Shown: piece by piece, positions 1-7,720 of the stretch | How the letters are laid out: each line of letters opens with the position of its first letter | Position numbering within the stretch: the first letter of the stretch is position 1 | Source: Bradyrhizobium canariense | GTDB lineage: Bacteria > Pseudomonadota > Alphaproteobacteria > Rhizobiales > Xanthobacteraceae | Direction of reading: 5' to 3' | Length of the DNA: 64,000 nt | NCBI RefSeq assembly: GCF_019402665.1 | Contig: NZ_VSST01000024.1 | Location: 152,664 to 216,663 of the forward strand | The notes under the pieces: generated by a model | Seen by the model: the letters and a program-made list of their open reading frames with translations, nothing else | The model's database searches: none | Told to the model about the DNA's origin: nothing | Program-made: the position numbers and the translations under genes

Positions 1-28
1 CGAGAACAACGACAAATTGGGGGAAGCG

Positions 29-1324
29 ATGGTCGATGTGACGTCACAGATGTCGGTGCAAACGGCCGCCGCGGCAAAACCCTCGGCACGGCGCTATTAC
101 GTGCTCGGCCTGCTCACGATCATCTACGCGCTGAACTTCCTCGACCGCACGATCTTCAACGTCCTGATCGAGCCCATCAAGAAGGAATTCCAGCTCAGCG
201 ACACCATGATGGGCCTGCTCGCGGGCTTCGGCTTCGCCCTGTTCTATTCCCTGCTCGGCATTCCCATCGCGCGCGTCGCCGACCGGCTCAACCGGCGCAA
301 CATCGTCGCCGCTGCGTTCGCGTTCTGGAGTGCGATGACGGCGTTGTGCGGCGCCGCTTCGAGCGTCACTTCGCTGGCGCTGGCGAGGATCGGCGTCGGC
401 ATCGGCGAATCCGCGGGCTCTCCCGCCTCGCAATCGATCGTCGCTGATCTCTTTGCCAAGAATGAGCGTCCGCGCGCGCTCGGCATCTACGCCGTCGGCA
501 CCTATCTCGGCGTCTTCCTCGGCTATTTCGTGGGCGGGTACGTCAACCAGCACTATGGCTGGCGGATGGCATTCTACGTCGCGGGCCTGCCCGGTATCCT
601 GCTCGCTATTGTCCTGTGGCTGACGATCTCCGAGCCGAAGCGCGGCGCCATGCAGGAGACTTTCGTGCCTGAGCCGCTCGGGCCGACCCTGCGCTTCCTG
701 GCCTCGCAGCAGAGCTTCATCATCGTGCTGATCGGCTTCTGTCTCACCACTTACACGAACTATGCGACCGCGGCGTGGATACCGCCGTTCCTCGCGCGCG
801 TGCACCATCTGTCGAGCGCCGAGATCGGCACCTATGCCGGCACCTTCAAGGGGCTCGCCGGCATGGCGGGCACCCTGCTCGGCGGCTTCGTGGTGGCGCA
901 GATCAGCCGCCGCGACGATCGCTGGAAGCTGTGGGCGCCCGCCATCACCTCGGGCCTTGCCGGCCCGGTGTTCGCGCTGTGCATGCTGACGCAGGACTTT
1001 GCGATGATGGTGGCCACGCTGGCGCTGACCTCGTTCCTGGTCGGCTTCCATCTCGGACCGATCTTCGCGATCGCGCAGACGGTGGCCAAGCCGAGCATGC
1101 GGGCGCTGGCCTCCGCCCTGATCGCGCTCACCGCCACCTGCTTCGGCCAGGGCGTCGGGCCGCTCGCGGTAGGCGTGGTCAACGATGCCCTGAAGGGCGC
1201 TTACGGCGCCGAGGCCGTGCGCTATTCCCTGCTTTCGGCGGCGGTCACGACCACGCTGGGGGCGCTCCTGTTCGTCTGGGCGGCGCGCTCGATCCGGGAC
1301 GATATCGGCCGGGCGGCCGTCTGA
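29..1324 (+). CDS. MFS transporter (Spinster-like)
   Basis: A 431-residue inner-membrane transporter with about 12 hydrophobic segments. The first helix carries NFLDRTIFNV and the loop after helix 2 carries ADRLNRR, matching the MFS motif A. The second half repeats the six-helix pattern, and a C-terminal RSIRDD tail follows the last helix. The early FLDR signature and overall pattern suggest the Spinster-like branch of MFS; the substrate cannot be read from sequence. I chose the ATG at 29 rather than the in-frame TTG at 17 because GGGGGAAG lies just upstream. The gene stands alone here: its upstream context lies outside the window and a 142-bp gap separates it from the next small gene. Confidence 0.9.
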   Translation: MVDVTSQMSVQTAAAAKPSARRYYVLGLLTIIYALNFLDRTIFNVLIEPIKKEFQLSDTMMGLLAGFGFALFYSLLGIPIARVADRLNRRNIVAAAFAFWSAMTALCGAASSVTSLALARIGVGIGESAGSPASQSIVADLFAKNERPRALGIYAVGTYLGVFLGYFVGGYVNQHYGWRMAFYVAGLPGILLAIVLWLTISEPKRGAMQETFVPEPLGPTLRFLASQQSFIIVLIGFCLTTYTNYATAAWIPPFLARVHHLSSAEIGTYAGTFKGLAGMAGTLLGGFVVAQISRRDDRWKLWAPAITSGLAGPVFALCMLTQDFAMMVATLALTSFLVGFHLGPIFAIAQTVAKPSMRALASALIALTATCFGQGVGPLAVGVVNDALKGAYGAEAVRYSLLSAAVTTTLGALLFVWAARSIRDDIGRAAV

Positions 1325-1465
1325 GGCCGGTGCAGACCGCAAGCCCGGCGAAACCAACCGGGCGTATTCATGAAACCATTTTGCGGAACCCGCGAAACCA
1401 TCCGGAAACAGACGGTCCTTACAAGAAGAGCCATAGACGGCGGCAAAGCCCGTCGGGAGGCTCAG

Positions 1466-1669
1466 ATGAACCACTCCATTCACTCTGCTGATCGTGCGAC
1501 CCACCTGAAGATCGTGGTGGTGGCGCTGGTGGCCGGCATCACGGTGGCCGGCTTCGGGATCGCAGCCCGCACCAATGCCGATTACAGCCAGACCGCCCAA
1601 TCCGCCCACGTGATCAAGGCCGGCAAGCCGGTCGTGGTGACCAGCGCCGGGACGTCGGAGATCCGCTGA
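1466..1669 (+). CDS. Small membrane-anchored protein, unknown function
   Basis: Encodes 67 residues. An N-terminal polar stretch is followed by one hydrophobic helix at about residues 17-35 (KIVVVALVAGITVAGF), then a polar tail rich in Ala, Ser and Thr. It is probably a single-pass or signal-anchored protein facing the periplasm. The ATG at 1466 is preceded by GGGAGG at good spacing; a longer in-frame reading from 1370 has no comparable ribosome binding site and is rejected. A strong terminator follows. I recognise no domain and give no function. Confidence 0.7.
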   Translation: MNHSIHSADRATHLKIVVVALVAGITVAGFGIAARTNADYSQTAQSAHVIKAGKPVVVTSAGTSEIR

Positions 1670-1699
1670 GGATCAAAAAGGTCCGGTTTGATACCGAAC

Positions 1700-1724
1700 G
1701 GCCGCCTTCGGGCGGCCTCTTTGA
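1700..1724 (+). terminator. Rho-independent terminator
   Basis: Seven-base GC stem GGCCGCC / GGCGGCC with a TTCG tetraloop, followed by TCTTTG. It lies about 30 bp after the stop of the small membrane protein and ends that transcript. Confidence 0.8.
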
Positions 1725-1760
1725 TTCAGGCGATGGGGTGATGCTCCGATATGGATCGGG

Positions 1761-2594
1761 TCAATAGCTGCCGCAGCAGTGCTTGAATTTGTCGCCTGAA
1801 CCGCAGGGACAGGGATCATTGCGGCCGACACCGCTCTGCCCATAACGCAGCCGGTTGAGGGCCTTCCTGTTCTGCTCCAGGATCATCTTGCGGCGCGTCT
1901 CCTGCACGCCGATCACGGCAGCATTGTCGCCGGCGTCCCAGAACGCCTGCGGCTTCAGATGGGCGAGCTTGCCGCTGACATAGACCGGGTAGAACCAGCC
2001 GAGCGTTCCGTCGCGCAGGCGCTGCAGCGTCGTCAAATCGTAGAGGAAGAAACCTGCGTCCAGCAGCATCGCGTTGATGTCCTGGAAGTCGTCAACGTCA
2101 GTCTCGCAGACGACAACGCTGCAATTCTCGAGCACGTACCGCGCGCCCTTCAGTGCGGCCTGTTCCGCGCCCTGCACATCGAGCTTGAGCAGGAACGGCG
2201 GCTTGAGCGACAGCTCCTCGACCAGCGCATCAAGCGTCGTCGCCGGCACTTTCACCTTGCTGGTGGAGAGGTCGTTGACCCGCGACCAGTAGACGTCGCC
2301 GGCGGGGCGCAGCGATGACCAGTAGGGATGCACCGATTCCGTGATCTCGATCTCGCCCTCGTGGTCGGTGATGGCGCAAATGCGATAGTGCCCGCCAAGC
2401 ACCTCCTTGATCGCCTTGAGGGAGTCCTCGTAGATCCTGTTAGCATCGACGTTCAGTGGCACCGCACCGCCGAGGCACGACTGATGGTTGAGCACGAAGT
2501 GCCCATCGGCGCAGCCCAGATCGATGACGGTGCCGTAGCGCACGCCCTTCGCGAACAAATTCTGCAACGTCGCGCTGAAATCGGCTGCCTGCAT
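1761..2594 (-). CDS. FkbM-family methyltransferase with C-terminal SEC-C zinc motif
   Basis: A 277-residue protein. The N-terminal half has the SAM-binding motif VIDLGCADGHF (about residues 22-32), and the middle has the FkbM-type LLKLDVQGAEQAALKGA segment. The last 20 residues form a SEC-C metal-binding motif, with CPCGSG then HCC. FkbM-type enzymes O-methylate sugars or other small molecules; the acceptor here is unknown. SEC-C motifs bind zinc and occur at the ends of SecA and many unrelated proteins. The start is the ATG at 2594, directly after an in-frame TTG. Neighbours give no pathway hint. Confidence 0.85.
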   Translation of the reverse strand: MQAADFSATLQNLFAKGVRYGTVIDLGCADGHFVLNHQSCLGGAVPLNVDANRIYEDSLKAIKEVLGGHYRICAITDHEGEIEITESVHPYWSSLRPAGDVYWSRVNDLSTSKVKVPATTLDALVEELSLKPPFLLKLDVQGAEQAALKGARYVLENCSVVVCETDVDDFQDINAMLLDAGFFLYDLTTLQRLRDGTLGWFYPVYVSGKLAHLKPQAFWDAGDNAAVIGVQETRRKMILEQNRKALNRLRYGQSGVGRNDPCPCGSGDKFKHCCGSY

Positions 2595-2795
2595 CAAATC
2601 GATCCGAACAATCCCGGATTGAGCGGTACCATGCGATCGACGGCGCGATCAATCCGGCGCCTGACGGCCGTGGCGCGGGCGAGAGATTTTGCGTGGGTCA
2701 AAGACCAAAAAGCACGCGGAAGTCGGGGCGCGCCGGACCCGGGATCGAAGCGAGATCAGGATTTGAAGGTAAGGGTATGAAAGGATTGCCAAAAA

Positions 2796-2872
<77 letters not shown>

Positions 2873-3106
2873 GTGACACGCAAATGTCTGCGGAACGAGG
2901 GGGGACTTAAAGGCCGGACCTGTTGAAGTCAAGGATGTTGCATCCACAGCCGGAACGATCGGTTTTCCGCTGAGAGCGCGCACGAACGTGACCCTCGCCC
3001 GCGGGCCTGACGTGTCAGTCCAGCCCCGAATCGTCTACCCCTCCGGGAACTTGCGGGGTTTGGGAGCCGTCATCCCGACCACCGGCAGGAATCGAGGAGG
3101 CCAGAC

Positions 3107-3436
3107 ATGGCTAAGAAAGACTCGGCCAAGAAGGATTCGGCGAAGAAGGCAGCCGCTCCCGCCACCATCACGCTCAAGCACCTCGCCGCCGACATTGCGG
3201 AGAGCCAGGACCTGTCGAAGAAGCGCGCCGAGGCCGTTCTGACCGACATGGTCGACCTCATCACCAAGCATCTGAAGAAGGGCGACCGCGTCCGGATCGT
3301 CGGGCTTGGAATCCTGCAGGTGCGCAAGCGCGCCGCCCGCACCGGCCGTAATCCCGCCACGGGCGAGCCCATCCACATCAAGGCCAGCAAGAAGGTCGCC
3401 TTCCGCCCGGTCAAGGAGCTGAAAGAGGCGATCTGA
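3107..3436 (+). CDS. HU-family DNA-binding protein
   Basis: A 109-residue nucleoid protein. The first 18 residues are Lys/Ala-rich with a repeated KKDSA unit; the remainder is the HU/IHF fold, with GDRVRIVGLGILQVRKRAARTGRNPATGEP containing the family signature and DNA-contacting beta arm (about residues 60-92). HU bends DNA and compacts the chromosome. GAGGAGG precedes the ATG by about 7 bp. In many alphaproteobacteria an HU gene sits directly downstream of lon; here it is about 12.5 kb from lon and on the other strand. Confidence 0.93.
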   Translation: MAKKDSAKKDSAKKAAAPATITLKHLAADIAESQDLSKKRAEAVLTDMVDLITKHLKKGDRVRIVGLGILQVRKRAARTGRNPATGEPIHIKASKKVAFRPVKELKEAI

Positions 3437-3538
3437 CCACTCACGTTTCGTTAAGCCTGATCGGCTTGCTCCGGCCGCAACGCGGCCCAGTTTTCTGGTA
3501 TACCGCCTCTCTCACCTCACTCGGCGGTTTGACCAGAA

Positions 3539-4789
3539 ATGTCCTCCCTCACCTTTTCGCACACCGTGACCGAGCGCTTCCTGCGCTACGTCACCATCGA
3601 CACCCAGTCCGATCCGGAATCCCCGAGCTCGCCCTCGACGGAGAAACAGAAGGATCTCGGCCGTGTGCTCGCCGCCGAGCTCAGGGAAATGGGCGTCGAG
3701 GACGCTCATCTCGACGATTACGGCTACGTCTACGGAACGATCCCGGGCAACACACCCAAGAAGGTGCCGGTGATCTGCTTCTGCTCGCACATGGACACCT
3801 CGCCCGACGTCACCGGCAAGGACGTCAAACCGCAAATGGTGAAGAACTATCGCGGCGGCGATATCACCCTCCCAGGCGACACCAGCCAGGTGATCCGCTT
3901 CGCCGAGCATCCGGCGCTGAAGAACCAGATCGGCAACGACATCATCACCACCGACGGCACCACGCTGCTCGGCGCCGACAACAAGGCCGGCGTCGCCGAG
4001 ATCATGGATGCCGCGCATTTCTTCATCAACAACCCGCAAGTGAAGCACGGCACCATCAAGATCCTGTTCACGCCTGACGAGGAGATCGGCCGCGGCGTCG
4101 ACAATGTCGACATCAAGAAGCTGGGCGCCGAGTTCGGCTACACCATGGACGGCGAGAGTGCGGGCAGCGTCGAGGACGAGACCTTCTCGGCGGACGGTGC
4201 CACCATCACCATCAACGGCGTCAGTGCCCACCCCGGCTACGCCAAGGGCAAGATGGAGCATGCCATCAAGATCGCCGCCGCCATCGTCGAGCGCCTGCCC
4301 CGGGAAGGCTGCTCGCCCGAGACGACATCAGGCAAGCAGGGCTTTCTGCATCCGATCGGCATCGAGGGTGCGCTGGAGCAGGCGACGCTCTCCTTCATCG
4401 TGCGCGACTTCACCGAGGAAGGGCTGAAGGAGAAGGAGATCCTGCTCGAGAACATCGTCAAGGACGTGATGAAGGATTTTCCGCGCTCGACCTACACATT
4501 CGAAGTGCGGGAGCAGTACCGCAACATGAAGCAGGTGATCGATCGCCACCCGCACATTCTCGAATACGCCATCGAAGCGATCCGCCGCGCCGGCCTGCGC
4601 CCGATGCGCACCGCGATCCGCGGCGGCACCGACGGCTCCCGCCTCTCCTTCATGGGCCTGCCCTGCCCCAACATCTTCGCCGGCGAGCACGCATTTCACT
4701 CCCGGCTCGAATGGGTCAGCCGGCAGGACATGGAGAAGGCGGTGCAGACGATCGTCCACCTCGCCATGATCTGGGAGGAGAAGGCCTAG
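3539..4789 (+). CDS. pepT: Peptidase T (tripeptide aminopeptidase)
   Basis: A 416-residue M20-family zinc aminopeptidase that removes N-terminal residues from tripeptides in the cytoplasm. The complete metal site is visible: HMDTSPDV (His and Asp ligands), LGADNKAG (bridging Asp), TPDEEIGRG (catalytic Glu and Glu ligand), DGESAG, and a C-terminal GEHAFHSRLEW His. GGTDGSRLSF near the end is typical of the family, and the length matches the usual 405-415 residues. It is monocistronic, with no strong ribosome binding site before the ATG. Confidence 0.93.
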   Translation: MSSLTFSHTVTERFLRYVTIDTQSDPESPSSPSTEKQKDLGRVLAAELREMGVEDAHLDDYGYVYGTIPGNTPKKVPVICFCSHMDTSPDVTGKDVKPQMVKNYRGGDITLPGDTSQVIRFAEHPALKNQIGNDIITTDGTTLLGADNKAGVAEIMDAAHFFINNPQVKHGTIKILFTPDEEIGRGVDNVDIKKLGAEFGYTMDGESAGSVEDETFSADGATITINGVSAHPGYAKGKMEHAIKIAAAIVERLPREGCSPETTSGKQGFLHPIGIEGALEQATLSFIVRDFTEEGLKEKEILLENIVKDVMKDFPRSTYTFEVREQYRNMKQVIDRHPHILEYAIEAIRRAGLRPMRTAIRGGTDGSRLSFMGLPCPNIFAGEHAFHSRLEWVSRQDMEKAVQTIVHLAMIWEEKA

Positions 4790-4864
4790 CGCCTCTCGTC
4801 AAAGCACCATGGCCGGGATCGCTCCCGGCTATCGGTTGGGCGCGACCCGTCGTCGGTCTTGGAC

Positions 4865-5689
4865 ATGCAATCGATGCAACACATTGTGTCTGGTCGCGCC
4901 AGGCTTGCAACCGAGGTTGCAGGCAGCGGCACTGCGACGGTCTTTCTTCATGCCAACGTGTGCGACCGTCGCATGTGGCGCGCCCAATTGAATGGAATGA
5001 GCGCCACTCACAAGACGGTCGCGTATGATCGACGGGGGTTCGGCGAAACTCGCGCCGAGCCGGAGGACTTTTCCGCACTCGCAGACCTGGTCGCGGTGCT
5101 GGAGGCTACCGCAGACGACCAGCCCGCAATCCTCGTTGGCTGCTCCCTCGGCGGCCGCATCGCGCTCGACGCCGCCCTCCGGCATCCGTCGCGTGTTCGG
5201 GCCCTCGTTCTGATCGCGCCGAATGTCGCAGGCGCAGCCGATCCGGTCTACACCCCTGACATCGAGACGCTGATAATCCAATCGAGGCAGGCCGAGGCAT
5301 CCGGCGATCTCGGTCGGTTGAACGCCATGAAGGCGCGCCTCTGGCTTGATGGACCGCTGGCGCCCGAAGGCCGCGTAGTCGGTGCCGCTCGCGATTTGCT
5401 CCTTGATATGAACGGCATAGCGCTCCGGTGCCCGCCATTCGGATCGGAGGTCGACATTCGCCCCTTCTTCCACCGGCTTCATGAAATCGCGGTACCAACC
5501 CTGGTTGTATGGGGCGACCTGGATTTCCCCTACGTCCAGGAACGCTGTCGCCAAGTCGTCGCGTCAGTCCCAGACGCAGAGAGCCACGAAATGCCGGGCG
5601 TGGCACATCTCCCTAACCTGGAGCGCCCGGCGGAAATCACAACTCTCATTGCCGAGTTTATCCGCCGGCGCGCCGGGACCGACAGGTAG
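4865..5689 (+). CDS. Alpha/beta hydrolase
   Basis: About 274 residues with the full alpha/beta-hydrolase fold. The nucleophile elbow VGCSLGG puts Ser at about residue 94, the acid is in VVWGDLD (Asp about 220) and the catalytic His is in PGVAHLPNLERP (about 248). The oxyanion strand FLHANVCDRRMW resembles esterases and haloperoxidase-like hydrolases. The substrate is not predictable. The start is uncertain: TTG at 4859, ATG at 4865 and ATG at 4874 are all in frame and none has a clear Shine-Dalgarno. It converges on the membrane-protein gene, with 22 bp between their ends. Confidence 0.85.
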   Translation: MQSMQHIVSGRARLATEVAGSGTATVFLHANVCDRRMWRAQLNGMSATHKTVAYDRRGFGETRAEPEDFSALADLVAVLEATADDQPAILVGCSLGGRIALDAALRHPSRVRALVLIAPNVAGAADPVYTPDIETLIIQSRQAEASGDLGRLNAMKARLWLDGPLAPEGRVVGAARDLLLDMNGIALRCPPFGSEVDIRPFFHRLHEIAVPTLVVWGDLDFPYVQERCRQVVASVPDAESHEMPGVAHLPNLERPAEITTLIAEFIRRRAGTDR

Positions 5690-5711
5690 ACAGCAACAAC
5701 GCCCGATCCGC

Positions 5712-6605
5712 TTACGGCACCGGCATCGCGCGCGGATTGCGATGGAAGCGGTTCGAGCTTGCCATCCAGTTCGGCAGCGGCTCGCCGTCGCGATGGCGAC
5801 CGCCGGCCACCGCCGCAGCCCAGGCCACCGCAGCGCCGATCAGGGTTGCTGCCGCAACGGAGAAGGCGACGATGATGGAGTTACGCCGCGCCCGATTGAT
5901 CGCCGTCCTTGAATCCGCGATCACGGCGTCGACCCGTCGTTCCGAGTCGGGTGCCGCGAGTCCCGTCAGCGCGGCCACCTGCTGCACGAGGTAGGCCCGA
6001 TCATCGGTGCTGACGCCGCTGTGGCTCGATGACGTCATCAGGATGCGTCCTGCTTCGGCACGAGGTTCCCTGAGGTCGGTGTTGGGGGGCCGCCGCGCTA
6101 CGCGAAACAGCTTATCCAGCTCGTAACTCAACAAGGGCTCGGCGGCGGAGGTATTGCTGGCCGAACTGCGCATCGGCGAGCGGTCAATCGCTGCTGCGCC
6201 GAGCATCGCGAGCAGAGCGGCACCAAGCAGCACGGCAAGCGCCCAGGACATCAGCCCATGCACGCCATCCCGTCGTTCGCCATCGTCTTCGATCGTCGCA
6301 ATCGCCGGCGCTGGTCTTGCTGTACGGCCGGCGACATAGCCGCCAAAGCCGAAGCTGATAATCGCCTGGATGATCAAATAGAAGCCGGACAGCAGCGCAA
6401 GCGCCGCCGATGCATCGCGCCATGTCGGCGAGGCTGAACTGACGCCCAGGCCGACGGCGACTCCAAAGCCGACCAGGATGAACGACATTGCGCCGGCAGC
6501 CAAAGCGCCTGCGATGACCGAGCTCCACTGGATGGTGCGCCGGTCATCGGCAGCGACGCCGCCGCCTTCCATGATGTCTTCCCGTATGAGAGTTTCCATC
6601 GTCAT
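5712..6605 (-). CDS. Conserved multi-pass membrane protein (PhnA-like annotation group)
   Basis: About 297 residues. Hydrophobic segments lie at about 28-55 (SSVIAGALAAGAMSFILVGFG), 68-92 (ending GFGGYVAGR), 118-140 and 240-262, with a polar loop between the third and fourth. The Gly-rich GGYVAGR turn after the second helix recurs in rhizobial proteins often labelled PhnA-like, although nothing ties them to phosphonate metabolism. Its function is unknown. The ATG at 6605 follows GAGAGGG, and this ribosome binding site overlaps the stop of the 24-codon gene upstream, so the two are probably translated together. Confidence 0.75.
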   Translation of the reverse strand: MTMETLIREDIMEGGGVAADDRRTIQWSSVIAGALAAGAMSFILVGFGVAVGLGVSSASPTWRDASAALALLSGFYLIIQAIISFGFGGYVAGRTARPAPAIATIEDDGERRDGVHGLMSWALAVLLGAALLAMLGAAAIDRSPMRSSASNTSAAEPLLSYELDKLFRVARRPPNTDLREPRAEAGRILMTSSSHSGVSTDDRAYLVQQVAALTGLAAPDSERRVDAVIADSRTAINRARRNSIIVAFSVAAATLIGAAVAWAAAVAGGRHRDGEPLPNWMASSNRFHRNPRAMPVP

Positions 6606-6615
6606 CACCGCCCTC

Positions 6616-6690
6616 TCAACGCAGGCCGAAGAACGACAGGATCGCCATGATCACGACGATCAAGCCGATGAGATAAATCAATCCGTCCAT
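6616..6690 (-). CDS. 24-residue hydrophobic membrane peptide
   Basis: A 25-codon frame read from the reverse strand. It starts MDGLIYLIGLI and ends SFFGLR, so nearly the whole peptide is one transmembrane helix with an Asp at the N-end and Arg at the C-end. AGGAGG lies about 9 bp before the ATG, one of the best ribosome binding sites in the window. The stop codon sits inside the Shine-Dalgarno region of the following membrane-protein gene, which implies translational coupling. Its role is unknown; it could be a small subunit or modulator of its neighbour. Confidence 0.7.
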   Translation of the reverse strand: MDGLIYLIGLIVVIMAILSFFGLR

Positions 6691-6827
6691 GGTCCGTCCT
6701 CCTCAATGTCTCCTCGTCGCTAATCACAACGAATAAGGAAGGTTCCAAATTGGACCGAGCCTGCGGGAACGAACCGGCGCGATGCGGATTATTTGTCCAA
6801 GTCCCAAGGATGAAGTTTGTGAGCACG

Positions 6828-6868
6828 AAAGCCCCAGCCGGTCGGTCCCGGCTGGGGCTTTGTTTTTG
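6828..6868 (+). terminator. Strong rho-independent terminator without an obvious upstream gene
   Basis: A GC stem of about 12 bp (AAGCCCCAGCCGG / CCGGCTGGGGCTT) followed by TGTTTTTG on the + strand. The nearest genes on the left run the other way, so no recognised + strand gene ends here. It may end a short RNA starting between 6691 and 6828. The minus-strand side lacks a good T run. Confidence 0.65.
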
Positions 6869-6957
6869 GGCGGCGGTTCCTGTCCTATGTTAACGACGCC
6901 GGCTCTCCGATCATCAAGGATGCGATCGGGGCGGAACCTCTGGATTGGGAGAGCCGC

Positions 6958-7182
6958 GTGGATCGCAGAACCGCGTGCCTTCATCAGGCAGATGCATTCC
7001 GGGAAAAGGCAATCGCCGATCCCGAGCACCACGACCAGTGGATCGACGAAGCCATCAAATGGCTGGAACGCGCCATGGAAGCCGGCTGTCGCGCCGTCGT
7101 CACGGTCGAAGCCGGCGATGTGCCGAACGTGGCAGGCGGAGCGTCAGCCGATGCTCAGCTCAGCTTGATCACGCGCCAATGA
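6958..7182 (+). CDS. Small conserved soluble protein, unknown function
   Basis: A 74-residue protein starting with GTG after GGGAG. It is rich in charged residues and helical (CLHQADAFREKA, then QWIDEAIKWLERAMEAG), with a Gly/Ala/Asp tail. Short proteins with this CLHQA...W..EAI..LERA pattern occur widely in Bradyrhizobium as I recall them, with no assigned function. It lies between a terminator and the metal-efflux operon, so a shared role is possible but unsupported. Confidence 0.6.
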   Translation: MDRRTACLHQADAFREKAIADPEHHDQWIDEAIKWLERAMEAGCRAVVTVEAGDVPNVAGGASADAQLSLITRQ

Positions 7183-7302
7183 GAAGAGCTGCCGTCTTCG
7201 CGACCGCTGCGGCAATTGTTCCAGGGACGTAACAATGTTGCGGGTCGACACTGTTCCCGCCCCCATGCTAGGCCGGACGCAGACCGCAACCAGAGTGAAA
7301 TC

Positions 7303-7665
7303 GTGCTCGCGAACCGCCAGCCCTCAGGATCATGCCGGCCGCGCAACTGGCGCGGGCTGCTGTCTGTGCTGATCGCGGTTGTCTACCTGCTCGCGGGAGC
7401 GCTGCATGGCCTGCACGACATCGACGTCACCACGCCCGGTGGCGGCTCGGAGATCAGCGCGGTCCTTGACGGCTCCGCAGATCACAACGACCACAAGGCC
7501 ATCGGCGGACATCATTGCCATGGCTGCTTCTCGGTGACGGTGGCGCAGCCGGCGCCACCGGCCGCATCGATCGGGCTCGTGTCCGTATCGCGCCCACAAC
7601 GCGCACCCCGGCTCGCCGGAATTGTTCCCGACACCGACTCCCCGCCTCCCAAACATATGACCTGA
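7303..7665 (+). CDS. His/Cys-rich small periplasmic or membrane protein ahead of the metal-efflux genes
   Basis: About 120 residues from a GTG at 7303; the frame stays open back to 7216, so the start is uncertain. A hydrophobic helix near the N-terminus (LLSVLIAVVYLLAGALHGL) is followed by an exported region with clustered metal-ligand residues (DHNDHKAIGGHHCHGC). A Pro-rich tail follows. The layout resembles DUF2946-type proteins found beside copper and zinc efflux genes. It lies 55 bp before the outer-membrane efflux gene on the same strand, which suggests a metal-binding accessory role. Function is inferred from context and composition only. Confidence 0.65.
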   Translation: MLANRQPSGSCRPRNWRGLLSVLIAVVYLLAGALHGLHDIDVTTPGGGSEISAVLDGSADHNDHKAIGGHHCHGCFSVTVAQPAPPAASIGLVSVSRPQRAPRLAGIVPDTDSPPPKHMT

Positions 7666-7720
7666 ATGGATTGGTCGGGCGCTCCGCGCCCATGAGGTTC
7701 ATCCTTCACAGGTCGGTTTC

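Noticed and set aside
6711..6780. Possible EcfG stress promoter (GGAAC...CGTT) near the 24-codon gene
   Set aside because: GGAAC and CGTT both occur on the minus strand but are only 10 bp apart instead of 16-17.
6810..6893. Short frame starting MKFVSTKAPAG
   Set aside because: Reads through a strong terminator hairpin and has no spaced ribosome binding site.
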